From assembly GCA_043228905.1 (NCBI GenBank), contig JBHGNT010000016.1:18352001-18416000 (forward strand): a DNA stretch of 64,000 bases, written 5' to 3'. The notes under the pieces were generated by a model. It had not been told where the DNA came from. It ran no database searches and saw only the letters and a list, made by a program, of their open reading frames with translations. The position numbers were made by a program, and so were the translations under genes. Shown piece by piece: positions 54,583 through 64,000 of this stretch (position 1 is its first letter; each line of letters starts with the position of its first letter). This DNA is from Azolla caroliniana (taxonomy: Eukaryota; Polypodiophyta).

Positions 54583-55825
54583 AGAGGCTAACCGGATTCG
54601 AAAGAAAGCTTACCGGTTCTTCCTACGGGACGAGAACATATGGAGGCTCCCAAAGAAGCGAGGCAGTGTTCCACTCCGCGTAGTGGCGAGAAAGGACGAG
54701 CAGGACAAGTTGTTAATGGCGTACCACGAGAGTCCCTTGGCCGGGCACCGCGGGACCTGGGCCACGTTCGAGAAACTGAAAGAGAAGTATTGGTGGCTGG
54801 GGCTGTACCGGGATGTGTCCAAATTCGTGATGACGTGTGAAAACTGTCAGATGCACTCCGCGATCCGGCATCGAGACGAGCTGCACCCAACCTACCCGTC
54901 GACCATCCACTTCAAATGGACGGTGGACTTAGTGACAATGCCGATGGGGGTAGGGCAGATGCGGTATCTGGTGCTTGCGCGGGAAGATTTAACGAACCAA
55001 GTGGAAGGCTACGTGCTAACGAACAAGACGACTGCGACAGTGTGCCGGTTCCTGATCGAAGAGGTGGTGTGCTGGTACTGATGCATGGGAAAAATAATGG
55101 CGGATCGGGGAGAGCTGGACGTGCAGGAAGCTGAGGAGCTGTTCGACCGGTTAGGGGTCAAGATCTCCCTCACTATGGCGTACAATCCGGAGGCGAACAG
55201 GAAGGTAGAGTGCGGACACAGACCGATCGTGAAGGCTTTGGTACGAGCGTGTGAAGGGAAGGTTAGGAATTGGCTGCGGCTTCTACCCTATGCGATGTGG
55301 GCGGACCGGACTAAGCACAGTTCGGTGACAGGGTTCATGCCGGCAGAATTGATGTACGGGCAAAAACCGATTATGCCAGTGGAACAGATGATCACTTCGT
55401 GGGTCGCGGTGGACTGGAAGGACGAGATGAGCTGGGAAGAGTTTCTGGCGGCACGGATTCGGCAGCTCGAGCGACGACCGGAGGACGTGGGGCAGGCGGT
55501 GGCGAAATTACGTGCGGCGGGTGAAAGAAACAAAGGCTGTTTCGATCGAACACACCGGCTGAGACCGAAGAAGATCGAGGAGGGCGATTGGGTGTTGGTG
55601 CACGACAGTAGCCTCGATAATTAGCACAAGGCGATGCGTAAGTTTGCGAGGAGATGGTTCGGGCCCTACACGGTGACAAGTGCGAACGACAATGGCACGT
55701 ATCATCTAGCGGAGCTTGATGGGACGCAGATAGCGGTACCGGTGGCCAGCAAGAGGGTCAAGATTTTCAAGAAGCGGCATGAGGATGAACCGGACCCGGT
55801 GAGCGATGGCGACGGCGGTGCCTGA
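54583..55825 (+). pseudogene. Gypsy D integrase
   Basis: Zinc region YHESPLAGHRGTW and CENCQMH (54720-54860). Core: FKWTVDLVTMPMG near 54915, then after a stop at 55079, a block with GVKISLTMAYNPEANRKVE (acidic residue of the third position) near 55150. WVLVHDSSLDN and, after a stop at 55622, a KFARRWFGPYTVT-type C-terminal beta domain ending near 55824. The middle acidic residue region around 55080 is disrupted. Confidence 0.85.
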
Positions 55826-56885
55826 ATTGGGGAAGGCGAGGGTTCGGAAAACGACAAGTGATCTAGGGCCAGTTTCCGCCAAGGTTGTTCCTACCTGGCC
55901 CGTACCGGTGGACGTGCCGTTTATTGGGGGTGGATGTTGTGGAGAAAACCGCCCCTAGGAGGAATCAAGGGGAAGAGGCGTGACCCAATCCTTTTCACGC
56001 GCGTGTGTGTTTATGAATTGTACATAACTAGGAATAGATTGGCTGATGTACATATGTACTAGGAAGGGTATTAATTGTCTAGGGAATCGATGCGTATCTC
56101 TGTCTGAAAGGACAAAGAATAAAGTTGATTTGTTTTGATGTAACGGCCTCCTCAACGACCTATAAAAGGGAGGGTAGAAGAAGAAGAAACTATCGCGTTT
56201 TGGCGAGGAGGCAGTGTTGTCGAACTGGAAACCGAGGTCTCTCTCCCTCTACCGTTGCTCTCCACTATGTCTTTGTGTCAGTTACCATCTGCTGCGTGTA
56301 AGCCCGTGTGCTTCTAGCGGAGGCTCCATCGTGCGTTCTCTGTGTCGTCCGTGTGTGTGTGTGGGACCTCTGTTTTTGGTCTATTGCCACTTGTAATCAT
56401 TGTTGACATAGTAATTGAATCTTTTGTTCCCGTCTCTCTCTCTCCCTGTGTTTCTGTGAATCGCTCTCCCTCTTCTTTCTCACGCTCCTTGGTCCAGGGC
56501 CCCCGCGATCCCGCCTCATTTCACATGCAAGAGCGTAACAACATGACAACGTTATTTCTCGTAAGGAATAATTTTGGGAGTTAGTGTAAGAGGCTCATTA
56601 ATGAGCATTGAAGTATGTGTCAGTACTCGGACAATACTTCTGTCTGTCCATAAGGACTTGCATAAAAAGTGCCAATTGAGCACATCTTGTATAGAGTCAC
56701 AGAGAATTATTTTTGAATCTAAGTTTTGTGTGTTCTGCTCACACACACACACACACTCTCTCTCATTCTCAATCTCTCTTGCATACGTTGTGTCGTGTAC
56801 AACGCTTTCCATTAAACCTTCTCTTCGTCATCTGTGTTACACGGTTGTGTTCGTTACGCTTCCATACACGCGTTGAAATCCTCTA

Positions 56886-57925
56886 TGGCCGACAAACAAA
56901 CAAACATCACCATGAAGAACTAAAGAAAAATAAGAATGGATAGAGGGATGGTTAGCTTGCTTCCTACACAGAAGCTCGACAGAAGCAACTATACATTTTG
57001 GTCGTACAAGATGCACTAGTACCTACTTGGGCATGACTACTAGAGTTATGTCGATGGAGCTAACGACCGAGCACCTGAATGGACACATTGAGACTTCCTG
57101 GCCTGGGAACATGCGGCTAACAGAGTTCTATACTACCTTACGTCCTGTGTGAGCGACCAGCTCTTGAGCTACATTTGGGATGCCAAGACGCCAAAGGACG
57201 TGTAGGCGAATCTCAAGAGGATCTTCACCGCGAGCACAACGACCAGGAAGCTGCAACTCAGACAGGAGCTCAACAATGTCCGACAGAAAGATCTGTTTGT
57301 GGTCGATTACACGGCTCGAATCAAGGAAATCTGCGATTCTCTCGCCTCCATCAATGTAAACGTCGAGGAAGATGAAATGGTGCAGGTGTGCCTCGGAGGG
57401 CTAGCGTCCAAGTTCGGAGCTTTCCAAATGGCGGTATGCACAAGGGAGAATACACCATCATTCTTCAAGCTTCAATCGATGTTGCTCGTAGAGGAAAATC
57501 ACGTGGGTGGGTCGACAAGTACGCACTCTAACATCAAAATGTTGTACACGGAGGAAGATAGGCCCCATGGTCGTGGTGGACGTGGCGGATTGGCGCGCAA
57601 TGGAGGCAGCCAAAAAGAGCAGAACGTGCGGCATAATCAAAATGTTGGATGCAGTTCTGAACCCTCCGGAAGTAGGGGGAGTCATGGTGGCGCCGGAAAC
57701 CGGCAAGAGAAGGCTGCGATAGACTGTTGGTGTTGTGGCAAGAAAGGCCATAGGGAGAGCGAGTGTTGGAATAAACGAGCCAATTCCGACAAAGCTGGAT
57801 TGAGCCGAAGAGATGTAGAGAGGCATCAAAGGTCACACTACGTAGAAGGCTCTGAACGATCCGGAAATGGATCGGGCCCAGGCTTCGTATTGAAGCACAA
57901 GCCCCGTAAAGAGATACGGGTATAA
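56886..57925 (+). pseudogene. Copia B gag
   Basis: Start decayed (stops before 57200), open from 57299: LLPTQKLDRSNYTFWSYKMH, LLSYIWDAKTPKDV, VDYTARIKEICDSLASINV and VQVCLGGLASKF, then a Gly/Arg-rich stretch and knuckle CWCCGKKGHRESEC near 57727-57768. Closely parallels copia A gag. After the knuckle about 100 bases of basic sequence lead straight into the pre-RT linker; protease and integrase are absent. Confidence 0.85.
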
Positions 57926-59525
57926 TGAGTACATGGCACAACATTATGCGTACATGACGCGAGTGGTGGAAGTGCGTGAGCCGGAGAGCCACACAAAAGC
58001 GGTGAAAGACGCAAACTAGCGTGCCGCAATGGAGGAAGAGATGTGTGCGTTATTGGACAACGAGACTTGGGACCTAGTTGACGCACATAAGGGTATGAAG
58101 CCGATCGGATGCAGATGGGTGTATAAGGTCAAATACAACACCGACAGCTCTGTCAACCACTACAAGGCCCGATTAGTGGCGAAAGGCTACGCGCAAAAGC
58201 ACAGTGTGGATTACAACGAGACCTTCGCGCTGGTCGCGAAGACGACCACCGTGCGTGTTCTGTTAGCCGTAGCAACGACGAAGGGGTGGCATCTACATCA
58301 GATGGATGTGAAAAATGCGTTCCTGCAAGGTGACCTTGAGGAGCAGGTATACATGGTACAACCCCCCAGATTCTTATCCAAACAGAACACTTCAGTAGTG
58401 TGCTGATTGAAGAAGTTGTTATATGGACTTAAGCAAGCCCCGCGAGCTTGGAACACGAAGATTACACAACAATTGCGTAAGATGGGGTTTGCACCATCGA
58501 AGTCGGACTCTTCATTGTTCATTCGGCAAGGTCGACATGGCCCGGTTAGCCTCTTACTTTATGTTGATGATCTAGTCATTTCCAGTGCCGACCTGGACGA
58601 AATTGGCCGCGTAAAGTCTCAGCTTGTGGCATCATTCAACATGAAGGATCTTGGAGACCTTCATTACTTCCTTGGGATCGATGTGATCCGCACCCTCGAA
58701 GGCATATTGATTAGCCAACATCATTACGTATTGAATATGCTCTTCAAGTTCGGGATGGCAGATTGTAAGCCCATTTCGACCCCTCTGGATAGAAACATCT
58801 AGCTTCGTTGAGATTCGGGAAAGGCGTGTGACCCGACATGGTTCCGAAAGATTGTCGGAAGCCTAATCTATTTGACGATCACTTGGCCGGATCTCAGCTA
58901 CCTAGTCGGCCTCATCAGTCAATTTATGTCGCAACCCACGGCTGACCACTTTCAGTGCGCACAAAGGATATTGCGATATGTCAGCAGCACTAAAGACATG
59001 GCGTTGCTATATCGGGCAAGCGTAGCCGAACGGTTAGTTGGCTACACGGATGCCAATTGGGTCGGCAATGCCAACGATCGTAGATCCACATCCGGATACG
59101 CATTCTCAATGGGAAATGCGGCGATCGCGTGGAGCAATAAGAAGCAGCCGACAGTAGCACTGTCGAGCATGGAGCCTGAATATCGAGGGGCAATTGTCGC
59201 TACATGCGAAGTCATTTGGCTAAAATGACTATTACGAGATCTACACGTGGAGGTGTCCGCTCCGACGACGATCTATTGTGACAACCTTAGCAGCATCCAA
59301 CTTGCGAAAAACCCCGTATTTCACCCTCAGACCAAGCACATTGAGGTGCATTACCATTTTGTCCGTGAGCATGTCCTTTCCGGTGAAGTCGAACTAGCGT
59401 ATGTTTTGATAGGTCAGCAGATTGCCGACGTATTCACCAAGCCGCTAGGTCTTGACAAGTTACGACAATTCTCGGATGCACTTGGGTTGCGCCACCTCGA
59501 CACATCGAACTTGAGGGGGGAATAG
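57926..59525 (+). pseudogene. Copia B reverse transcriptase and RNase H
   Basis: Linker YNEYMAQHYAYMTRVVEV, then [65 protein letters not shown] and catalytic YVDD (58560-58571). RNase H: GYTDANWVGNANDRRSTSGY, ALSSMEPEYRGAI and FHPQTKHIEVHYHFVREHV, to TAG (59523-59525). Stops only at 58019, 58404, 58800 and 59227, so this is much better preserved than its gag. Catalytic residues are present. Confidence 0.92.
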
Positions 59526-60037
59526 GAACAAGAGCATGAGCTTGAAAGGAGCGGAAGTGATCATTGTGATGCCGAGTCGGATGAAGAATTCAACTTCGGG
59601 TCGGCTGAAGAAGCCGAAGATGAGTACAGGGACCGTAACCGCAGAGAAGAGCCAAAGACAGCCGAAAAAGGGGGCGATAAGGCCAAGACCAAGACATGGT
59701 CTGACATTGTTAAAGGCCTAAAGACTGAAGACGAATTGGAGACAACCAATTTGGATGTAAGGGAAATGAATCGGAAGTGACTTATTCAATTGAAATGTTC
59801 GATTCAAACATGCCGAATCAACAAAGGGCCAAGTGGAGGAAAGGGTAGCGAAAGAAGCGCCAACACCGCGACCGCAAGGGAGCTGAGAAGGGCCACACGA
59901 GCAGACAAACAGACTGGAAGGGTCGAGGCGCACAGAATCGAATGGGTCGAGGAGCGCGTGCGAGGCGTGAAGCTAGGAGAAGTCGGAGCGAAGATCTGGA
60001 AGAGCAAGCAGAACCTCAAGTTGAGCTTGAGGGGGAG
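59526..60037 (+). other. Unexplained 510-bp region between copia B RNase H and 3' LTR
   Basis: The RNase H frame continues past TAG as 84 open codons (to TGA 59780), strongly acidic then basic, with EFNFGSAEEAEDEY and KTWSDIVKGLKTEDE. A second frame (about 59781-60037) is Arg/Lys-rich. Copia pol normally ends just before the LTR. It could be a captured host fragment, a lineage-specific extra domain or decayed 3' UTR. It ends in the expected purine-rich GAGCTTGAGGGGGAG. Confidence 0.5.
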
Positions 60038-60364
60038 TGTTGAGATACAAGCTCAACATTGGGTGCGTAAACAAGTGCATAACCCAGTGCGTAGATAGGG
60101 TGCGTAAAATCATACGCACAAAGGCCGTAATGGTGCATAAGCTGAGAGGCCGTTAGAGCGTTATTCCTCGTAAGGAATAATTTTGGGAGTTAGTGTAGGA
60201 GGCTCATTAATGAGCATTGAAGTATGTGTCAGTACTCCAACAATACATCTGTCTATCCATAAGGACTTGTATAAAAAGCGCCGATTGAGCGCATCTTGTA
60301 TAGAGTGAAAGAGAGTTATTTTTGAATCTATGTTTTGTGTGTTTTGCTCACACACACACACACA

Positions 60365-60405
<41 letters not shown>

Positions 60406-60522
60406 TCTCTATCTCTCCTGCATACGTTGTGTCGTGTACAAAGCTTTCCATTAAACCTTCTCTTCGTCATCTGTGTTACACGGTTGTTTCTATTATGCTT
60501 CTACACACGCTATTCTTTTACA
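60038..60522 (+). repeat. Copia B 3' LTR
   Basis: 485 bp, TGTTGAGATACAAGCTC to TTTTACA. Contains several GTGCGTA motifs (60062-60110), the CTCGTAAGGAATAATTTTGG block, a TATAAAAAGCG box near 60270, and an AC then CT run (60350-60400). Confidence 0.92.
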
Positions 60523-61135
60523 ATAACCCACGATGGGTGGAAGTAGTCGACCTTCACCCACACACTACAAGCCTTCGTCACCGGCTTGAGGGGCAGGAAC
60601 CGAGATTGCCACGACGAAGAAAGCCGAAGGCCGGACGGAAGCACACGAAGCCGACAAAAGCCAAAGCGGATGTCAGATGCCTCACACTTGAGCTTGAGGG
60701 GGTGTGTTGAGAGATCAAGCTCAACTTAGTTTAGTTATTTAGTCAACCATGTAACTTCGTAGTTACCTATATAGAATCTAGTTAGAAGTGTTGACTATAA
60801 CATCTTAAAGAGGACCTTGTACTTAAGTGGGATATTCTAGATCCTCCACTCCCAAGTACATTTAATATGGGACTTACACCTTTGTACCTTTGTACACATG
60901 TGCACCCTTGCACATGAGATCTACATATACCTCATTGTAGGTATTTTTGTATTTGATGATGATGTTAATTTAATATAGAGTTAATCATCCCCCATCTTGT
61001 GTTGCTCATAAGGGTAACTTCCTCTCTCTCTCTTCCTCTCACACACACACACATACATATCACTTAATCTTCCGCTTAGCTTAGTCACATAATTAGGTAT
61101 TAATTAACCCTTCATTAACTACCTAATTCTTAACA
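60523..61135 (+). mobile_element. 3' end of copia A2 and its 3' LTR
   Basis: 60528-60704 continues the copia A2 reading directly from the target site: PRWVE, then TSLRHRLEGQEPRLP and TLELEGVC, matching copia A at 41218-41417. The 3' LTR 60705-61135 (431 bp) runs TGTTGAGAGATCAAGC to TTAACA. Confidence 0.88.
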
Positions 61136-61395
61136 ATATATATACATCTAGGGCAATCATTATGATTGGCATGAATCAATTGTAGTAGAATCACTATTGT
61201 AAAGTTACTCAAGCTCCTTGCCTTTGAGTCTCCTTGTATTCCTCTCCATATTTAGTGATTCTTTTCTTGGGGTTTGTGGACCCCCGTGGTTTTTCCCAAT
61301 TCGGGTTTTCCCTATTAAAATACATGTGTCTCTGTACTTTCTGTTTTCTGTGTTTGTGTTTGTCTGTGCACCATCATTTTGAATCTTTGCACCTG
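61136..61395 (+). repeat. Copia LTR fragment, plus orientation
   Basis: Contains CCCGTGGTTTTTCCCAATTC followed by TTTCCCTATTAAAA, a motif common to R/U5 regions of plant copia LTRs, then a T-rich stretch ending CACCATCATTTTGA. Start and end are not defined. Confidence 0.45.
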
Positions 61396-62245
61396 CATAC
61401 GAACGTGAAAATCGGTTGTGGCCAGTCGATTCTCAACATGAAGATATCGAGCGCTTCGTCTTTGGACCTAATTAAATAGGCCAAAACTTTCCGAATACAA
61501 TCATCTACAAGTGTGATGAAGTATTGAGAGCCTCTTAGTGACCTTTCAAGCAATGGGCCCAATATTTGTGTGGACCAGTTCTAGGGGTTATTGTACCGTC
61601 TCGTAATGAAGAGAGTGAAGACTTCCCGTAACAACAATGCTCGTAGAAGTCCGTCTTGGACTAGAGTTTCGGGATGTAGCCGATCATATTAGTCGGTCCA
61701 ACGACATATGGCCGAGTCAGCCATGCCATAAGTTCGATTCTAACGAATCGGCTACGTTCACGACCCCTTATGGACTGATCGCCATCAACGGATACAAGTT
61801 GTTATACTTGCATCCGCTCTCGATTTTCATATTTCTTTAACTGATCATCCATGACGACTCATTGAGACTCGTTCGATACCTGACTTCGACTAGCATGCCG
61901 ATGGAGACCAGACTCCTTAGCTCGAGTATATGCCGGACTCAGTGCAAGGTGATAGTGTTGTCATTTAGCAATCGGATAGGGACCTTGCCGATCCCGTCAA
62001 TTATGCACTCCAGCACATTGCCTAATCGAATTGTGCCGTTGGCTTCGGCCGAATAGTCCGAAAACGATTCAAAGTTGGGGGTCACGTGAAATATGGCGCT
62101 ATAATCTAGCAATCGTGTTTGTGCATCTTGCACATTATATAGGACTTCATTGATCATCGAGTCCTCTAGAGACATGATTTTGTTGAGAAAAAAATGCGGA
62201 ATATTGCTCGGCCACAACCGAGTCTTGAACACTTCAATGAGAATG
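61396..62245 (-). pseudogene. Copia protease to integrase fragment
   Basis: Minus strand. From 62250 down: SFSDYSAEANGTIRLGN and IGKVPIRLLNDNTITLH (protease and following strand region), then a pre-integrase LWHGWLGHMS-type block near 61720, and RGSQYFITLVDDCIRKV with AYLIRSKDEALDIFM (integrase core) near 61400-61530. Broken frames. Confidence 0.75.
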
Positions 62246-62697
62246 GAGAACACAGAAATGGGAACTAAAGAGTGAACACAAGATGTTTAAGTGAAAAACC
62301 CTAATAGGGAAAACCACGGGAGCCCACAGACTCCGAACTATCACTATGAAGAGAAGGGGTACAATCAGAGACTCGTAGGTGACGACCTCGAGCTCGGTTT
62401 CTTCGCTAGGCAGCAGTTACAATAGGTATCGCTCTGTATCTCTCTCTCCCTGTCTGTCGCTCTCACTGTACAACAGTTACAACAACAATAACGACACACC
62501 TCTCAAAGTGATTGCCCTAAGTCATATTTATACTTATATGAACTTAGGGCTATTTACAAATATAGCCTCAATAGGCTTACTCAAAACATATTTACAGATA
62601 TGTCATCTCTTCCGGTTCTCACTGGCTCTCTTCCGATTCTCACCGGGTCCTCTTTATTCATCACCAAATCCCATCCGGAGAGACCGATTTCCCAACA
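62246..62697 (-). repeat. Copia E-family LTR (minus strand)
   Basis: On the minus strand it begins TGTTGGGAAATCGG at 62697, shares CTCCGGATGGGATT and ATATTTGTAAATAGCCC with the LTR at 26601, and includes CCCGTGGTTTTCCCTATTAG near its end. The downstream border near 62246 is approximate. It is the 3' LTR of the pol fragment to its right. Confidence 0.75.
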
Positions 62698-64000
62698 ATC
62701 TCCCCCTTCACTCCGGCGTGGGATATCTTGTCAGCTCGATCCGCTTTCGGCACACGTCCAGCTTGTCGGTTGTCATGACCTTGGTCAGCATGTCCGACCC
62801 ATTCGCCTCCTTGTGGATATTCGTCAGCACAAACTCTTGATCTTCTACTCTCTCCCGGATCCAGTGGTACCTCCCCTGAATATGTTTCGTCTGGGAATGG
62901 TAGGCCGCATTCTTTGCAAGGTGGATGGCATTTTGACTCTCGCAGTAGAGCCGGTATTCCTCTTGTTGGATTCCTAGCTCTCCGATGAAGTCCTTCATCC
63001 AGATTATCTCCTTGCCGGCTTCTACAACTACCATGTACTCCGCCTTCGTGGTTGACAATGCAACCGTCTTTTGCACCCTCGACTGTCATGAAACAGCTCC
63101 CCTTGCATAGGTCATGACATAGATTATCTCCTTGCCGGCTTCTACAACTACCATGTACTCCGCCTTCGTGGTTGACAATGCAACCGTCTTTTGCACCCTC
63201 GACTGTCATGAAACAGCTCCCCTTGCATAGGTCATGACATATCTGGATGTAGACCGGCTGGTATCCGCATCGGCCGACATATCCGAATCCGTGAATCCGT
63301 CAAGTTGGGGATTACCGGAGCCAAATCGGAGGCACATACTCGAAGTGCCTTTTAGATACCGGAGTATCCACTTGACTACGTTCTAATGCTCTTTTCTGGG
63401 ATTGCTCATGAACCAACTCACCACTCCGAATGCATATCCGATATCTGGCCGGTTACATACCATTGGTATATCAAGCTCTCGACGGCAGAGGCATATGGTA
63501 TCTTCATCATATCCGCCTTTGTCCTCGAGCTTTGTTTTCTGGATAGCTTGTAGTTCGCCGGAAGTGTCGATCTGACCGGTTTCGCCTCCGACATTCCCGG
63601 ATTATGTGCATTCCCAATATCTGTCTTGCCGGCCCCAAGTCTTTCATTGAGAAGGTCCAGTTCAGAGCCTTCTTCAGCATTCGAATCTTGACTTGGTCTC
63701 GTTCAACGATTAGCATATCAGCCACATATAGGAGGAGTATCAAGAAGTCTCCTCCGTCAAATTTCTTCACAAACACGAAGTGATCGGCTTGTGTCTTGTG
63801 ATACCCTTGGTCGGTCATGAAAGAGTCGAATTTCGTATACCATTGCCGGGGAGCTTGCTTCAGTCCGTATAAGCTCTACTTCAGCCGGCACACTAGGTGC
63901 TCCTTCCCTTTCTTCTCAAATCCTTCCGATTGATGCATGTAGATCTCCTCTTCAAGGTCACCATGGAGGAATGTTGTCTTCACGTCCAACTGCTCTACCT
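62698..64000 (-). pseudogene. Copia pol C-terminal half, cut by the window edge
   Basis: From 64000 down: QLDVKTTFLHGDLEEEIYM, YGLKQAPRQWYTKFDSF, LLLYVADMLI where YVDD has become YVAD, and MKDLGPARQILGM. Then RNase H: VALSTTKAEYMVVVEAGKEI, AKNAAYHSQTKHIQGRYHWI, ending near 62708. A 40-codon segment is duplicated in tandem (63001-63240). The changed catalytic motif and frameshifts make it inactive. The upstream half lies beyond the window. Confidence 0.88.
63001..63240. repeat. Perfect 120-bp tandem duplication
   Basis: 63001-63120 and 63121-63240 are identical base for base. 120 bases is 40 codons, so the copia frame is kept; each copy spans the end of one RNase H strand region and the ALSTTKAEY motif. 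Zero divergence in an otherwise decayed gene means it is very recent or an assembly artefact. Confidence 0.95.

Larger units (their letters stand above)
49774..56548 (+). mobile_element. Gypsy D: Ty3/gypsy element inserted in the copia B 5' LTR
   Basis: LTRs 49774-50359 (586 bp) and 55935-56548 (614 bp), TGTCGTGG to ACGACA and TGTTGTGG to ATGACA; the difference includes a ~27-bp insertion near 56223-56250. Flanks GCGT (49770-49773) and ACGT (56549-56552) are a four-base duplication with one transition. Interior order gag, protease, RT, RNase H, integrase, with only a handful of stops or frameshifts. No chromodomain seen. A fragment of the same family is at 14880-15320. Confidence 0.92.
49650..60522 (+). 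mobile_element. Copia B: Ty1/copia element lacking protease and integrase
   Basis: The 5' LTR is 49650-49773 plus 56553 to about 56885, split by gypsy D. The 3' LTR is 60038-60522 (485 bp). The target-site duplication ATAAC is exact (49645-49649 and 60523-60527). Interior: gag, then directly reverse transcriptase and RNase H, then a 510-bp tail region. The LTR starts with the same GTTGAG/CTCAAC hairpin as copia A, and gag is clearly related to copia A gag. Confidence 0.92.
46627..61135 (+). mobile_element. Copia A2: copia A-family element, split by copia B
   Basis: The 5' LTR is truncated (about 46627-46775), ending TTAACA with a primer-binding-site-like TGGTATCGAAG next. The interior runs 46776-49649, is interrupted by copia B, and resumes at 60528. 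The 3' LTR is 60705-61135. The interior has the same gag, protease, integrase and short-tail structure as copia A, again without RT or RNase H. Confidence 0.88.

Noticed and set aside
60161-60710. Open frames over the CT/AC runs of the copia B LTR
   Set aside because: Simple-sequence translation (Ser-Leu and Arg-Glu repeats), not genes.

Overview
This is nuclear DNA of a land plant with a repeat-rich genome. The only host gene is an ISWI-class chromatin-remodelling ATPase of the plant CHR11/CHR17 type. It is on the minus strand with GT/AG introns and at least 23 exons (858-11760). Everything from about 12 kb to the right end is retrotransposon sequence. I cannot name the species.

Layout. (1) 1-11760: the ISWI gene. 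Intron 1 is filled by a degenerate ~100-bp tandem repeat, intron 11 by LINE debris, and one intron cluster in the HAND region holds duplicated exon-like blocks. (2) 11.8-19.6 kb: promoter side, CATA microsatellites, then old fragments of LINE, Ty3/gypsy and Ty1/copia elements. (3) 19588-25528: a chromodomain gypsy element (gypsy C) with target-site duplication GTGAT, sitting inside a broken copia element (copia E). (4) 26.9-36.6 kb: two head-to-tail LINE copies on the minus strand. The first is split by a young Tat-like gypsy element (27668-33032) with 161-bp LTRs, duplication ATATT, one intact ~1,614-residue polyprotein and a second RNase H domain. (5) 36.6-45.3 kb: a minus-strand gypsy of the same family as gypsy C (gypsy C2), split by copia A (37950-41851). 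(6) 45.35-46.63 kb: an orphan block with a 15-bp minisatellite. (7) 46.6-61.1 kb: a three-level nest. Copia A2 is split by copia B (49650-60522, duplication ATAAC), whose 5' LTR is split by gypsy D (49774-56548). (8) 61.1-64 kb: inverted copia fragments and the 3' half of a copia element that runs off the window.

Most notable: copia A and copia A2 share the same internal deletion. Both keep gag, protease and integrase but have lost reverse transcriptase and RNase H exactly. The related copia B nested in A2 has the reciprocal structure: gag, reverse transcriptase and RNase H, without protease or integrase. This looks like a non-autonomous RT-less copia lineage next to a complementary partner, although nearly all reading frames are now broken. 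The domain and boundary calls come from reading the sequence; no database search was run.
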